From positions 8,399,082 to 8,463,081 of the forward strand of contig NC_071397.1 of the NCBI RefSeq assembly GCF_022682495.2: a stretch of DNA of 64,000 bases. Direction: 5' to 3'. The notes under the pieces were generated by a model that saw only the letters and a list, made by a program, of their open reading frames with translations, was not told the DNA's origin and searched no databases. The stretch is from Desmodus rotundus. Taxonomy: Eukaryota; Chordata; Mammalia; Chiroptera; Phyllostomidae. This document shows positions 32,480 to 44,671 of this stretch, one piece after another. Position 1 is the stretch's first letter. Each line of letters opens with the position of its first letter. Made by a program: the position numbers and the translations under genes.

Positions 32480-33240
32480 GGGATTAAGCTCAGCTATAAA
32501 GAATAGAAAACCTCCACATAAATATAATCCGGACCCATCAGATTGGCAAACACTGAAAAGATCGACAACATTTAGCATTAGCAAGGTTGTGGGCACCCTC
32601 GTACACTGCTGGGTGTTAGGAGTCCAGGTTGGTGTAAACTCCGAAAAGGACAATTTTGACAGCATCAATATAATGCTTGTACCCATAAACCCAGCAATCA
32701 CACTACTAGAAGTTTGCCTATAGATGTGTCACAAAGCTACCAGTGTATGTACAGGGAAGTTTTTGGCAGCACTGTTGGTACGAGCTTTCTAAACCTTTCA
32801 TAATCATTGGGAAAGTGGCCAAGTACTTTGCAATGAAATGCCCTGCTGGTATTGGAAAGAATGAGTCAAATTTCTGTGTATCAATCAAGAGCAATGTCAA
32901 GATCAAGTTCCAATGAAAAAAGTTGCAGGGCTCTATTTATTGCATGGGGGTTTTGGTGTAAAAATGGTAAAAGCTAGAAATATATATATATATATGGCAG
33001 CGTATATTTCTCAGATATATAAGCTCATATATACATATGTGACATAGAAAGAGCTCTCATATATATTTTATATGTATAAATATATATATTTATATATATA
33101 TATAACATTTTCTGAAAGGATACATAAAAATTAGTTAACAGTGGTTATTTTTGAGGAGAGACACTAGGGGTTAAAATAAGACAGAATTTTACTTTTCATT
33201 TTATAACTCTAAACTACTTGGAATTCTTTGTTACCATATA
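32480..33240 (+). mobile_element. L1 3' end (L1M group)
   Basis: Phrases from the end of ORF2 and the 3' region occur in order (ATCAGATTGGCAAACACTGA, GCACTGTTGGTACGAGC, TCAAATTTCTGTGTATCAAT), strongly diverged. Confidence 0.6.
32975..33112. repeat. TA-rich simple repeat
   Basis: Runs of TATATATA interrupted by short unique bits; several can pair with each other. Confidence 0.85.
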
Positions 33241-33254
33241 TACGCGTGTACTTT

Positions 33255-33575
33255 TTAAATAGACTAGTTTTCAGGTCCACAGCAAAGGCCCAGAGTTCCC
33301 ATGTGTCCCTTGTCACCACACACACACAGCCTCCCCCATTAACAACATCCCCACCAGAGTGGTTAGAACTGGTAGACCTATATTATTAACGCATCATAAT
33401 CACCCAAAGTCCACAGTTTACATTAGGGTTCCCTCTTGGTGATGTACATTCTATGGATTTGAACAAATGTGTAATGACATTTATCCACCACTACAGTTTC
33501 ATACAAAATAGTTTCACTAATCTAACAATCCTCTGTGCCCCTACCTCCCCACCAAACCCCTGGTCACTGGGAAGA
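33255..33575 (-). mobile_element. L1 3' untranslated region (L1MB-like)
   Basis: CAGCCTCCCCCATTAACAAC, CCAAAGTCCACAGTTTACAT and AGGGTTCCCTCTTGGTGATG match the reverse of a well-known old L1 tail. Confidence 0.75.
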
Positions 33576-33870
33576 TGGACCCTTGAGGGGACCACAGCAG
33601 TCCTCCAGGCTCAGCCACCACCTCGGTGAGGGTCCTGCAGGATCAGGCCAGCCTCATAGGATGAAGTGTGAGCTCCACAGGCCACTTTTGAAGACTCTCG
33701 GGCTTTCCTTTTCCCAGGTACCTCTAGTCTCAAGAGGGAGAGGGTAGCCTTGGTGTCACAAAGCTTCCAGGAAGGGACCCACCCCAGGTTCCCCAAAGCA
33801 GACCAGTTTAGCTAAACACAACTCCCCATCCCCTTCAGAATCAATTTCCTTACTCGGAAAGGTTTCTGAG

Positions 33871-35549
33871 GACTTCTGGCCAAGATAGAGGCATAGATAG
33901 ATATACTTCGCCTCCTCACACAACCAAAAGAAGGACAACAGCCAATTTAAAAACAAAAAACAGCCAGAACTGCCAGAAAATTGAACTGTATGGAAGTCCA
34001 ACAACCAAGGAGTTAAAGAAGAAACATTCATCCACACTAGTAGGAGGGATGGAGACAGACAGCTGGGGTGGAGAGGAAGTGTGGCAAGGCAGAGGCTGGT
34101 GGACTAGAGGGCAAGGTGGTGGGTGGCAGAGCAGGCAGTCCCACATTTGCCTGCAGATAAACCAGGAAGAACAACTAGGGAGTGAGACAGACTGTACAAC
34201 TCAGGATTGTAGCAGGGGTAAATAAAGCCTCAAAACCTCTGGTTGCCTGCCCTGGCGAATACCTGAGGCCCCACCCCTTTCAATATAACAGGTGCACCAA
34301 GACAAAGACACATGGCCCAAAAGAAAGAAGAGATCAAAACTCCAGTAAAAGAACTAAGCAATGAGGAGATAGACAACCTATCAGATGCAGAGTTCAAAAC
34401 ACTGGTAATCAGGATGCTCACAAAATGGTTGAGTACAGATGTAAAATAAAGGAAGAAGTGAAGGTTATACAAAGTGAAATAAGGAAAATATATAGGGAAT
34501 CAACAGTGAAGAGAAGGAAACCAAGACTCAAATCAGTGATTTGGAACAGAAGGAAGAAATAAACATTCAACCAGAACAGAATGAAAAAACAAGAATTTTA
34601 AAAAATGAGGAGAGGCTTAGGAACCTCCAGGACAACTTGAAATGTTCCAACATCCAAATCATAGGGGTGCCACAAGGAGAAGAGGAAGAGCAAGAAATTG
34701 AAAACTTATTTGAAAAAATAATGAAGGAAAACTTCCCCAATCTGGCAAAGGAAATAGACTTCCAGGAAGTCCAGGAAGCTCAAAGAGTCCCAAAGAAGCG
34801 TACCCAAGGAGGAACACACCAAAGTACATCATAATTACATTACCTGAGATTAAAAAGAAGGATAGAATCTTAAAAGCAGCAAACAAAAAGGAGACAGTTA
34901 CCTACAAAGGAGTTCCTATAAGACTGTCAGCTGATTTCTCCAAAGAAACCTTGCAGGCAAGAAAGGTCTGGAAAGAAGTATTCACAGTCATGAAAGGCAA
35001 GGACCTTCATCCAAGATTACTCTACCCAGCAAAGCTATCATTTAGAATGGAAGGGCAGATAAAGTGCTTCCCAGATAAGTCAAGTTAAAGGAGGTCATCA
35101 TCACCAAGCCCTTATTATATAAAATGTTAAAGGGACTTACCTAAGAAAAAGAAGATGTTCAAAAATATGAATGGAAACATGACAACAAACACAACTATCA
35201 ACAACTGAACCTAAGAAAACACAAAAACAAACTAAGCAAACAACTAGAACAGGAACAGAATCACAGAAATGGAGATCACATGGAGGGTTATCGGTGGGGA
35301 GAGGAAGGGGGGAAGATGGGGGGAAAGGTACAGGGAATAAGAAGCATAAATGGTAGGTACAAAATAGACTAGGAGAGGTTAAGAATAGTATAGGAAATGG
35401 AGAAGCCAAAGAACTTATATGTATGACCCATGGACATGAACTAAAGTGAGGAATGCTGGAGGGAGGTGTGTGCAGGGCAGAGGGGAATAAAGGGGAGAAA
35501 AAATGGGACAACTGTAATAGCATAATCAATAAAATATACTTATAAAAAC
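33871..35549 (+). mobile_element. HAL1 element with target duplication
   Basis: 5' end GACTTCTGGCCAAGATAGAG, a 5' untranslated region with an internal deletion near 34235, ORF1 (about 34310-35145) and the 3' untranslated region ending AATCAATAAAATATAC. The ORF1 core IIGVPQGEEEEQEIENLFEK is readable; frameshifts near 34430 and 34798 break it. No ORF2. Flanks are GGAAAGGTTTCTGAG (33856-33870) and GGAAAGTTTCCTGAG (35552-35566). Confidence 0.88.
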
Positions 35550-35566
35550 TGGGAAAGTTTCCTGAG

Positions 35567-36110
35567 AAACATATTTATCAATTGGAGTGATTTCATACAA
35601 AACACTAAGGGTGTAGCTCTTCTGAAGATTTTTACAAATGTTTGAGTACCTGCTTCTGTTGGGTATAACTTTAAATTGTTCAGACATAAATTTTATTCCA
35701 TTACTTTTTACTTATTTTCCTGTTTCTAGGCCAGCACCTGGCCTGCTGCTCCCTGAGCTCAGCCTCCCAGAGTCCTAGGCCAAGCACATGTGTAGCACTG
35801 CGGCCACAGGCATCATCTCCTCCTGCAGTCCTCCCTTGACATTGAAGTTAGAGGCAATGAGAGGCTGTGGCAAGTTCCAGTTTCTGTCTGTCCACATTCT
35901 CTCTTCCTTCAAGTCCAACTTTTCTTTCCACTGTCAGCCCCACTGACTAACAGTGCTTCACACACAGCACCAGGCGGCAAGTCAACATGGTAGACTTGCT
36001 CACCAGCTCCCACCACGGTGTAATGCCTCTAATTCCTGTAATTCCAAATGACTCAATGTGCTTCTGTTTTCTGAGCACACCTTAACTGATTCAGAGGGTT
36101 TTATCTGTCT
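35567..36110. other. Unassigned
   Basis: No gene or clear repeat recognised. Confidence 0.35.
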
Positions 36111-36119
36111 GGGCATGGG

Positions 36120-36630
36120 AGTTGCTACTCCATGCAGAGGGGCAGAGAAGGCTTCACTGACAGAGAGACATTTAAGTAAAGACATAAAGGAGGAGAAGGA
36201 ACAAGGCATCTATTGTCCAGAGGAAGAACTCTCAGGCAGAGGGAGAAAAGGTGCAGAGATCTTGAGGTAGGGACACACTTGGTAAGTGTTCAATGAGCAG
36301 CAAGGAGGCAAGTGTGGTTGGAGCAAAGTCTGAAGGGAAGAGTGTTGGAAGGTGGGCCAGGGAGACGGAGGGGACAGATCCCAGGGGACCTCGTGGGCCA
36401 GTTTACGACTTTGTCTTTTACTCTGGGAAGGGAAGTTATCAGAGGGTTTTGAGCTGATGTACAGTATAAGAAGATTGTTCTGGCTGTTGAGTGGATAGCG
36501 CACAGTAGGAAAGCTAGGGAAAAGGCAGAGAAATCCACTAGAAAGCTTTTGCAATAATCTAGGTGAGAAATGATGGTGGCCTGGAAGGGGCAAGTGACCA
36601 GAAAAACTTTTCGGGCAGAAACAATAGAGT
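36120..36630 (+). mobile_element. Ancient interspersed repeat, family not named
   Basis: AGAAGATTGTTCTGGCTGTT, then TTTTGCAATAATCTAGGTGA and GAAATGATGGTGGCC are a widespread mammalian repeat text that I recognise but cannot name safely. Confidence 0.5.
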
Positions 36631-36689
36631 TTGCTCCTGGATCAGACATGGGCCATGAGACAAAAAAAAAAAAAAGAAGGGTTCAGAGT

Positions 36690-37245
36690 AGCTCCAGTTA
36701 TTGCCTTGATTTTTAATTACATATTTTTTCTAAAATAACTACTTATAAAAGTTGTAGAAGGAAAATCACATGAAACATTTACATAAGCTTGCAATAAATA
36801 ACTTCCTTGTCATGACTCAATGGTGGAAACCATAAAAGAAAGATTAAAAGATGTGGCTGTGTAAAAAAGTATAACAAAATAAAATTACAACCTAAAGTAA
36901 AAGAACAAACTAAGGAATATGTCTATACATGACTACATAACATTTAAAGCGTCGTTGCATGTAATATGTAAGAAGTCGTTGAGATCAACTAGAAAGATAT
37001 AGGGGTCATCGAAGACACCAGGGAGACTAGAGAAGCAAATAGACAACAAGTAAATGTAAAATTGAAATGGCTCAACATACCTAGTAATCAAAAAACTCAA
37101 TTTAAGACAACAATGGGATATATTTGATTGACAAAAATAAGAATGATATACACCGTGAATATACTGCAGGTCACTCTCACTTGCTGCCACGGTGGGGGTG
37201 GACGTGGGTGGGGAATGTAACTGGTGCCATCTGTCAACAAAACCC
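36690..37245 (+). mobile_element. Degraded L1 ORF2 segment
   Basis: GATATATTTGATTGACAAAA and AATGATATACACCGTG fit the 3' part of ORF2 loosely. Confidence 0.4.
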
Positions 37246-37754
37246 AAAGAGCAGGAAGGAAGGAAATGATGGAAGTGAAGCAGAGCTGCTCTGTGCTCAC
37301 CAGACCCTATTTTCTGGTCTTCCTGGGGGCTGAGGTCAACCCCATATTTGTCCAGTTAGGATGGGAGGGGCGGAGTGATGTGCATGGTTCCAAATCTGCT
37401 CCCAACCTGCCTTATAAACCCTCCCATGCACCACACTTCCTCTTTTCCATCCACTGCTGGAAGCAGAGGACTCTGAGAACTCAGGATGACGGAGCTATGA
37501 GAGGAGAAAGCCTGGGTCCCTACGTAGTCCTGTGCAAAGTTGTCCTCAATCACCCTCCTTGTTCTGTCAGACAGGTAAGAAATCAACTTTTATTCTCTGC
37601 AATTTTGAAATGTATCTGTTACAGCAGCTATGATTGTCTTCATTAAGACAGACAGAAATCTATTAAATACAGAAATGAGAGCAAGAGAGAGATGGACAAA
37701 ATAAAATACTCTTCTTTTTGTAGAAGAGCATTTACCTGTATTTGTAATAGTTTA

Positions 37755-37977
37755 TAAGGTTTTCTTAATTTTCATTTTATTTTAGAGAGAGGGGAAGGGA
37801 GGGAGAAAAACATGAGCGTGAGAGAGAAACATCAACTGGTTGCCTTATGCAAGTGCCCCATGGGGGGCAGAGCACAGAGCCTGCAACCCAGGCACACGCC
37901 CTGACTGGGCAATGAAGTGGCAACCTTTTGGTTTATAGGAGATGCCCAATCCACTGAGCCACACCTGCCAGGGCTAA
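37755..37977 (-). mobile_element. Ves-type SINE, diverged
   Basis: In reverse it has GAGCCACACCTGCCAGGGC, GCACACGCCCTGACTGGGCA and a GAGAGAGGGGAAGGGAGGGA tail. Confidence 0.82.
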
Positions 37978-38252
37978 ATGCTTTTCTTGGAAAAAAATGT
38001 TAAAAAGAATAAGATATACAAATCTCTAGGAAGACTAATGAAAAGTTTAAAAATACAAATAAAAAATGCAGAAAACAAATGAGGAGTCCCTGAAGACCCA
38101 AAAGAGACTTTCAGAATAAAAGTGTTATGAACAATCACACACTAATAAACTTTATAACAAACAAAATGGATACATTTCTAGAAAAATACGAAATTTCAAA
38201 ATTGGAGTAAGAAAGTAAAAGCTTGACTAGACCAGCAACAATTTAAAAATAA

Positions 38253-38287
38253 AAATCCTATCCCATGATTATCATGGGATAGGATTT
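38253..38287. repeat. Perfect 17-bp inverted repeat with one-base spacer
   Basis: The arm AAATCCTATCCCATGAT, one T, then ATCATGGGATAGGATTT. The arms pair without mismatch. Confidence 0.97.
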
Positions 38288-38324
38288 ACAACTGTAACTG
38301 AACAGCAATTTTTTCAAAAAGACT

Positions 38325-38730
38325 TGTTCAAGAATGATCACAGCAGTGCTATTCACAATAGCCAAGTTTGCAAGTAACCCAAAGGTCAACAGGAAAACGG
38401 ATAAACAGATGTAAACTCCTGCGATGGAACAAAAAGGGACTAATACTGATACATGCACCAACATGGATGGGCCTCAGAAACATCATGGTGAGTGAGAAAC
38501 GCCGGACACAAAATAGTCTACGCACTGACTTTGCCATAAGAAGTTCTCGGAGAGACAAAGCTAATCTATGTGAAAGCAATTCGAGCAGTCGTTGCCGGGG
38601 GTGAGATGTGATGAATAATTCTGCATATTGACACAGGAGCAAGCAATATGCCTGTCAAAATTCCACCAAATTATACATTTAAGGTCCGTGCACTTCATAA
38701 CATGTAAATGGTAATAAAAATATAAGCTTC
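38325..38730 (+). mobile_element. L1 ORF2 end/3' region
   Basis: GCTATTCACAATAGCCAAG, then GCACCAACATGGATGGGCCT and GAGTGAGAAACGCCGGACAC follow the L1 text preceding the ORF2 stop. Confidence 0.7.
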
Positions 38731-40499
38731 CGTCAAAAGTAAAAAAGATGAAAAGTAAAAGAGAAAAATGAGAAATTCGGAGGCTCGGTCTTTAAAGCCG
38801 AACATTTTGCATAACAGAAATTCCATAGAGAAAAAATTTTAATTCAGAAAATGAAGACTATAAAAAAATAAAGAGTATGTGTCTCAGAGTTAAGGATATG
38901 ATTTTCTAGATTGAAGAGGTCCCCTGGGTCTTCGGTGCAAAAAAATGACAAGAGACCCTCCCCAATCACACCAACATGGACTTTCATAACACGGGACGGA
39001 GGAGAACATTCTAAAAACATCAAGAGCGAGAGCAGGAGAAAATCTCATAATCTGTGTACTGGTAATAAAAATGGCGTTGGGCTTCTCGAAAGTAAGGGAA
39101 GGTGTTGGACGGAATGTTCCAATGAAAAGAGGGATAAACCCAGAAAAAGTCATGAAATTCAGCAGAGAGCACGTCTAACACTTGGTGGAGGCCCAGAGCA
39201 CCCGAGAAGAGGGCGAGGGGAAACCCCAGCACAGCCGTGCAGCCCGTCAGCAGGACCTTGGGGCACATCCGGGGGTCTCCAGGGAACAGCTCTAATTAAT
39301 GACTCAACAAGGTGTGTGAACTGACTGAGATGAAGCTTACACTCTCGGTAGAGAGTTTAGAAATGCAGTCGTGGCGAATACTTAGAAAATAAAACAAGTG
39401 AAAAATAAGGCAATTGGGGGGAATAATAAAAATTATACTGAAAATATAATCACAGTGCATTCATTCCGTGGCTAGGCTATAAAAATATTCACAGGGTCAG
39501 AATATGTAAAATCTAAACATCCATCTTATAGACAACTGTGATTCAATTCTATTGGGGGCTTAGGGATAGAGGAAATGAAATGAGGGGGGAGGAAAATGTT
39601 GTGTTAAAAGATTCGTCTTCATTAATTGAAGATTAATGGATAATATCTAAAACTGGAAAATCAATACAGGGCAATATAAGCTTTCTCTTTTTTTTCTCTT
39701 GCAAAAGTATAGAAGTAAATATCAGAATAATAGATAAAAAATTTGAAGTGGATTCCTTCAGGGGAATGCGCTGGGGCCAAGAAAGATGGAGCAGGGAACG
39801 GCTTGGGTTATTTGAATCTTGTACAATTATTTGTTGTTTTTAACGAAGGCAATCATCTCACATGCAAAAATTACTTAGAAAAAATTTAAAACTGCTGCTT
39901 CACAAGCCAGGTGCTTCTTTTGTTTGTTCTTCTTTTTCTGTCTTTTTAATAAAATGTTCACAGCAGCCTTATTCACAACAGCAGAATGGCCGTCAACAGT
40001 GGAATGGGTGAATAAATTACTTTTTCTGCCTTTTAATTCATCACCACATTGCCCCTCCAGGAAGAGGCTATCAATTATGTCCTCCCAACAAGTCCCGAGA
40101 ATCCCCCTTTCCCAACACCTCTGCAGCTCTGAATATGATTATCATTCATTTTCATCTTCCTTGAACTTGAACTGATGGGCCAAGCCTGAGGCTTCACTTC
40201 ATCTCCCATCTCGTTGGCTATCAGCCATTTTGAACACGTGTTCATCCATATTATTTGTTCTTTATTCTGTAATGAATTACTTCTTCATATCCTTAGCCCT
40301 TTTTAAAATGGAAATGTGTGCCTGATTCTTTTGGTTTTTTTGGCCCAATTCTTAGTTATTGAAAAGAAAAGGGATATTTATGCACTAATGCTATTAACCC
40401 TTTTATCCGGCACATCTTGCCTGCATTGCCATATCCTTTCTAAGTTTATGTCATCTTTAGAAATGTCAAATAGTACGTTTTTACATGGTATGAACTAAC
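38731..40499. other. No gene seen; scattered L1-like phrases
   Basis: A short match to L1 lies near 39955-40015 (TTCACAGCAGCCTTATTCAC). The remainder is unassigned. Confidence 0.4.
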
Positions 40500-41440
40500 A
40501 GTAGTCCCTTCCATGGGAGGAGGAAGCAAAGCTGACCACGTGGTCAATGGCACCTGGGCAACTGGCTGATCTGTGGGCTGACAGGGACACAGGGAACCCT
40601 GCGGGGGAGGGAGAAGAGCAGATGGGGGGTGCAGAAGGGCAGAAGGGTTTGGTCCTGCTGAGGGGAGCCGGTGGGAGAAGGGCGGCCCAGATGCACAGGG
40701 AGAGTCCCCGCAGGTGGTGGGCCCATGCCCTGGGGACATGGAGTGGGTTCCATGGAGTGGACTGGAGAAGGTACCTGGCGGGTCCTCAGCTTTGGGGGAG
40801 AGGCAGCACCACGGCAGTGGATCAGGTGCTGCGAGGGGCCTTCCAGAGGCACGAGGATGGGCTTCGCTTCGGAGGGTCCAGAGCTCAGTGGAGCAGGAAG
40901 AGGTGAGGGGACCCCAGGCTGAGCAGGGAGTGCCCGTGGCCCTGGGGTCTTGGTGGGGGTGGTGGCAGCTGTTGCTGCCACTCTCACAGTATCGGGACAG
41001 CCACAAGGAGTGAGGAGGAGGAAGAATCTGGAAGGAATGTGAAGCACATGCACTGACTGTGCTCCGCCTTCTCTTTCATCTGACCCTCTGTCCAGGCCCA
41101 GTCCTTTCGGGTTCCTTAAAGTCTCTTCTCCTCACCAGAGTCTGCCATCCTCTCCTTCCTGTCCACACGTTTTGCCCGTCAGGACGTAGAAGGATACAAA
41201 ACCCTGGGATGGGAGCTCTGGCGTAGGAGGCTCTGCCCCTCGCCGAGGGTTGGGGGGAGCCCTAGGAGGGACTTCTGGGTGTACAGGTCTGGTCTCTGGT
41301 GGAGGGAATGACTATCTGTGTGTGTGTGTGTCTGGGTGGGTGGGTGGATGGGTGTGTCCCTGAGCAGAGAAAGGGGCAGATCCCAACTTGGAGAGCTCCC
41401 TGTCCCCTGGGAATTCAGGACCACCCCAACACAGCTGAGC
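40500..41440. other. GC-rich unassigned segment
   Basis: Two overlapping minus-strand frames (186 and 169 codons) and several plus-strand frames exist because stop codons are rare in GC-rich DNA. None shows an Ig domain, membrane segment or known family. A GT-rich simple repeat is near 41318-41345. Confidence 0.4.
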
Positions 41441-41989
41441 ACCACTTGGTGTCTACCACAGGTTACAGGGACAGATAGTGGAATTCGGACAAAGAGAAAG
41501 CTTGGGGGCCTTCGGGGAGGAGGTGTTCCTTCCCAGTGGTCAGCAGTGGCTGGACAAGGGGAATATCAGCTTGAGAAAGCAGTGGCTCCATGCCCTCACG
41601 CCCAGTGACACACTTCTATGCCATTCAGGGCCACCTTCCTGCCCTCCAAGAGTGCCCTCCTACCATTCAGCATCTGATTAGGTTCAGAGAGAGCCCAGCT
41701 GAAAACCAGGAAGCCCCCAGGAGCTTGCCCCTGCTGGCATGTGCAATTTGGTTTCCTGTGCTATGTGTGAAACAGACAGACACCAAGAAGTTGGGAGGTG
41801 TGTCCTGATACCACCACCACCTCACCTCACTGGGCAACTCTGAGCAGGTCACTGACGGGTCCAGGCCTCAGTTCCCGCACACACCCATTCCAGGCATTGG
41901 GAGAGAAGGCACATGAACACACTTTGTAAACTAACCTTGTGCACATGGGTGGCTGGCATTATTTGCAAGGTTTTCTTCTAGCTGTAAAA

Positions 41990-42330
41990 CTCCATCCTAC
42001 CTTCCTGCCTGTGGTTCTGTTAGCTAGAACGAGGGTCTCAGGTCTGGGCCATTCTTACTAAAGCTATTTGTTCAATGTTAAAATGTAGCACAGTATTTTG
42101 CAGACTAGCTGTATACAAGATAAGCTTGACAGGAACCCAACCTGAAAAGTATGTAGCCAACTGCAGAGGAGAAATCAACATGTAATCGATCAAACAGTTG
42201 TATATGAGCAATGGCTAAGCCTCCCTTCCAGGAGACAGAGCTTTGGATATAAGTTCCATCTCCTTTACTTGTTGCAAGTAAATAAAACTGCCTTGCCACC
42301 ACCATCTCATTTTTCAATAGAGCACCCAAT
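41990..42330 (+). mobile_element. Possible retroviral LTR fragment
   Basis: The order TTTGGATATAAGTTCC then TTGCAAGTAAATAAAACTGC looks like a TATA element followed by a poly(A) signal in an ERV LTR. Borders are not clear. Confidence 0.4.
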
Positions 42331-42649
42331 GTAGTGAACCCTTCGAGTCTGGGAATAGTCCCTCGGACACTGACAGCTGATGTCCCTGCTGGGACTGTCC
42401 TCCTTTTTCTGTCCCCTTGCCCTTAACCTCAGTCTCTGCTCACTCCTACTGTAAGGAGAAAGGCACTGCACAGAGGCAGCCTGAGGGGTGGGAGTTGTGG
42501 GGGTTAGGTGCAAAGTAGTGGAACTGAATCAAATCCCGGGCATGGGTTCACATTTGCTTCTCAGCCTAACCCACACACAGAGCTCCCTGAGGTAGGGGTT
42601 AGATTAGCCCAGCCAGGGGTGGCCGCCACTGGAATTACACCTACCTATC

Positions 42650-42845
42650 CTCTAATTCTCTCACTAAGTATATATAAATACACATGCATTAAATATAAAT
42701 ATATGTTTACTAAATCCATACTTTTAAAAATATTTATTGGGTAATATATTTTATTAAATATATAAAATCTATTATATTTATATATAAAATCTTTTTCTTT
42801 GCAAATTGCATCTTTAAAAAAAGTAAATCTTAAAAGTACAAGCAT
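42650..42845. repeat. AT-rich low-complexity region
   Basis: Many TATATAAA and AAATATA words; no gene. Confidence 0.7.
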
Positions 42846-42929
42846 TCACTAAAGAAAGAGACGTTGGAGTCTCTCATCTGTTTCTGTGGTAATCACACAC
42901 ATATTCCTGGGGTGTCCTTAGGTGGCGGG

Positions 42930-43150
42930 AGTTGAGGGTGCAGAGATGATGCCAGCTCCAGGCTCCTGTGCTCCCTTCCCTGCCCACGCATTGATCCAAC
43001 CCTCTCTCCAGCCCCTCTGAGGACCCCTGTTCTCTTTGCTCCCAGCTCCCCTCTCTCCACCCTTTGCCAGGAACCCTCCCGACACCTCCTGCTCCTCCAG
43101 CACCCACAAAACCTCCCCAGGTAGAAACAGGCCACTGACCCACAGGCAGG
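42930..43150 (+). repeat. Segment duplicated at 57960-58150
   Basis: Shared text includes CCCCTCTGAGG, CAGCTC with CCACCC, and CAGCACCCACAAAACCTCCC followed by AGGTAGAAACAGGCCACTGA; the other copy reads CAGCACCCGCACAACCTCCC and AGGTAGAAACACATCACTGA. It lies about 0.55 kb upstream of the NCR2 leader remnant. Confidence 0.6.
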
Positions 43151-43661
43151 CCTGGGCATGATGCTTCTGACTACTCCTGGGGCCAGTGGGGCTAAGGGCT
43201 CTTGCTCAGACCTCCAAGTGCCCCTGAGCTTGTCACCTACCCTCATCGTAACTTTCCCTGGGGAGGGGGCAAAGCCAGGCAGGGCTCTGCAAAACACAGA
43301 GCGAGAACGAAGAAAAAGAACAGGCGGTCCATTACTGGGCCACAGTTTCCTCCAGGCCTTCTCCTGTCCTCCCCTAGAGGCATGTCCTGGCGGAGGGGGG
43401 GCAACGGGACCAGAAGGAGAACAGCAACCTCTCACAGACCTGGAGCTGTGCGCCACCTAGCCGGGCCAGATCCACACCTGCAACTGGAGGGCCCGCTTCC
43501 CTCTGTCTGAAGAATCGGCCTTCTATGGTCTCCCACTCCCCGACCCAGGCACTGCCCTTATCTATCTACGTCAGGTGCTGGAAGAGCTAAGCAGAGTCAG
43601 GGCCAATAGGTTCCCTCTCCCCAGCCAACCCGCTTGTCCTCTCCCACCAGCACACGGGAAA

Positions 43662-43969
43662 AAGGCCGGAGAGCCTGACTCCCAGGACTGCTGCTGCTGA
43701 CGCCACTGCTGCTCCCAGGTGAGGAAAGAGGGAAGGGCATGGGGAGGAGGGCAGAGGGTGTGATGGGGAGGATTGGGACAGCAGGCCGCAGAGCGAGAAG
43801 CTCTGAGGACTCTCGATTCTCAATCTGGGACAACCTGGCGCTGGCTTCTTAACTGTCGCCAGGACTGACCCGAGGCGGGAAGATGCAGGACACTACCGAT
43901 GTAGAATCCACCACCCTTCCAGCAGCTCTGCCTCTAATTCCATACAGTGCTACCTGGCGGCGTGTCCCG
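43662..43969 (+). pseudogene. NCR2: NCR2 (NKp44) pseudogene remnant, exon 1 plus 3' half of V-domain exon
   Basis: NCR2 encodes the activating NK-cell receptor NKp44, a TREM-family V-set protein located beside TREM1 on the opposite strand. Part one (43662-43718) ends in leucine codons and CCAG before GTGAGG, like the NCR2 leader LLLLFPG. The expected ATGGCCTGG reads AAGGCCGG and an in-frame TGA precedes the leucines. Part two (43810-43969) aligns base by base with the second half of the human V exon: SRFSIWDN, a one-base deletion, AGFLTV, then EDAGHYRCRI, where the family has YWC. Between the parts are only 91 bases of intron-like G-rich sequence, so the rest of intron 1 and the first half of the exon are deleted. 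The 3' donor is degraded. I saw no stalk or membrane exons downstream. Location and strand relative to TREM1 match human. Confidence 0.75.
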
Positions 43970-44670
43970 GGGTGCCCTTTCCCTGGGGTCCGCTCGCTCT
44001 GTTTGGTGTCTCCTGGTTTCCTAGTTGAGGAAGCCAGACTGCCCCGCCCCCCATGCTGGTCTCCTGAGAAGGCTGCTGGGAACCTGTGCCCAGGGAACTC
44101 ACGTGTGAGCGAGCACACACACCACACACTGTCTCTGTGATTTACAAGCCTCCTCAAAGGTGCTCAGAAAGATCAGCTGGTCATGTTGCTCAGTCTGAGC
44201 TTGTAGGACCCGGCCACAGAGAAGCCCAAGACGCCCAGCATCTTCGGGGAAGGCACCGGGACCTGGCCCGTGGTAAGTGCTCAGTGTGCGCGTCCACTGG
44301 CCGCAAACCACCCCCCACCACGTGTATCGTGTTGGTCTGTCCCATCCTCCAGCCCCAGATCAGGGATCTGCAAATTATAATCTGAAAGCTAAAAACGGTT
44401 TTTCAATGGTTGGGGGGAAATTTTTGTTTTTTAATTTGTGACTCGTGAAAATTATAGGAAACTCACATTTCAGCCCATAAGTAAAGTTTTATTGGAACAC
44501 AGCCACACCCATTTGTTTACATATTATCTGTGGCTGTTTCATGCTAACGACAAAGTCAAGGAGTTGTGACAGAGACCATAGGGCCCCTCCAGAGCCTAAA
44601 ATGGTCACTCTCTGTCCCTCCAGAAAAAGGCTTGCCTATCTCAGTCTAAATCAGAGCTTCTCAAAGTACC
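43970..44670. other. NCR2 relic 3' flank, nothing recognised
   Basis: I looked for NCR2 stalk and transmembrane exons and saw none. A donor-like GTGGTAAGTG is near 44273 without a supporting exon. Confidence 0.35.
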
Positions 44671-44671
44671 T

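Noticed and set aside
40446..41053. Overlapping minus-strand frames of 186 and 169 codons, Pro/Ser-rich
   Set aside because: I compared them with TREM/NCR2 stalk sequences and found no convincing alignment; no splice or domain context.
42893..43460. 187-codon minus-strand frame
   Set aside because: It covers non-coding duplicated sequence upstream of the NCR2 relic and shows no family similarity.
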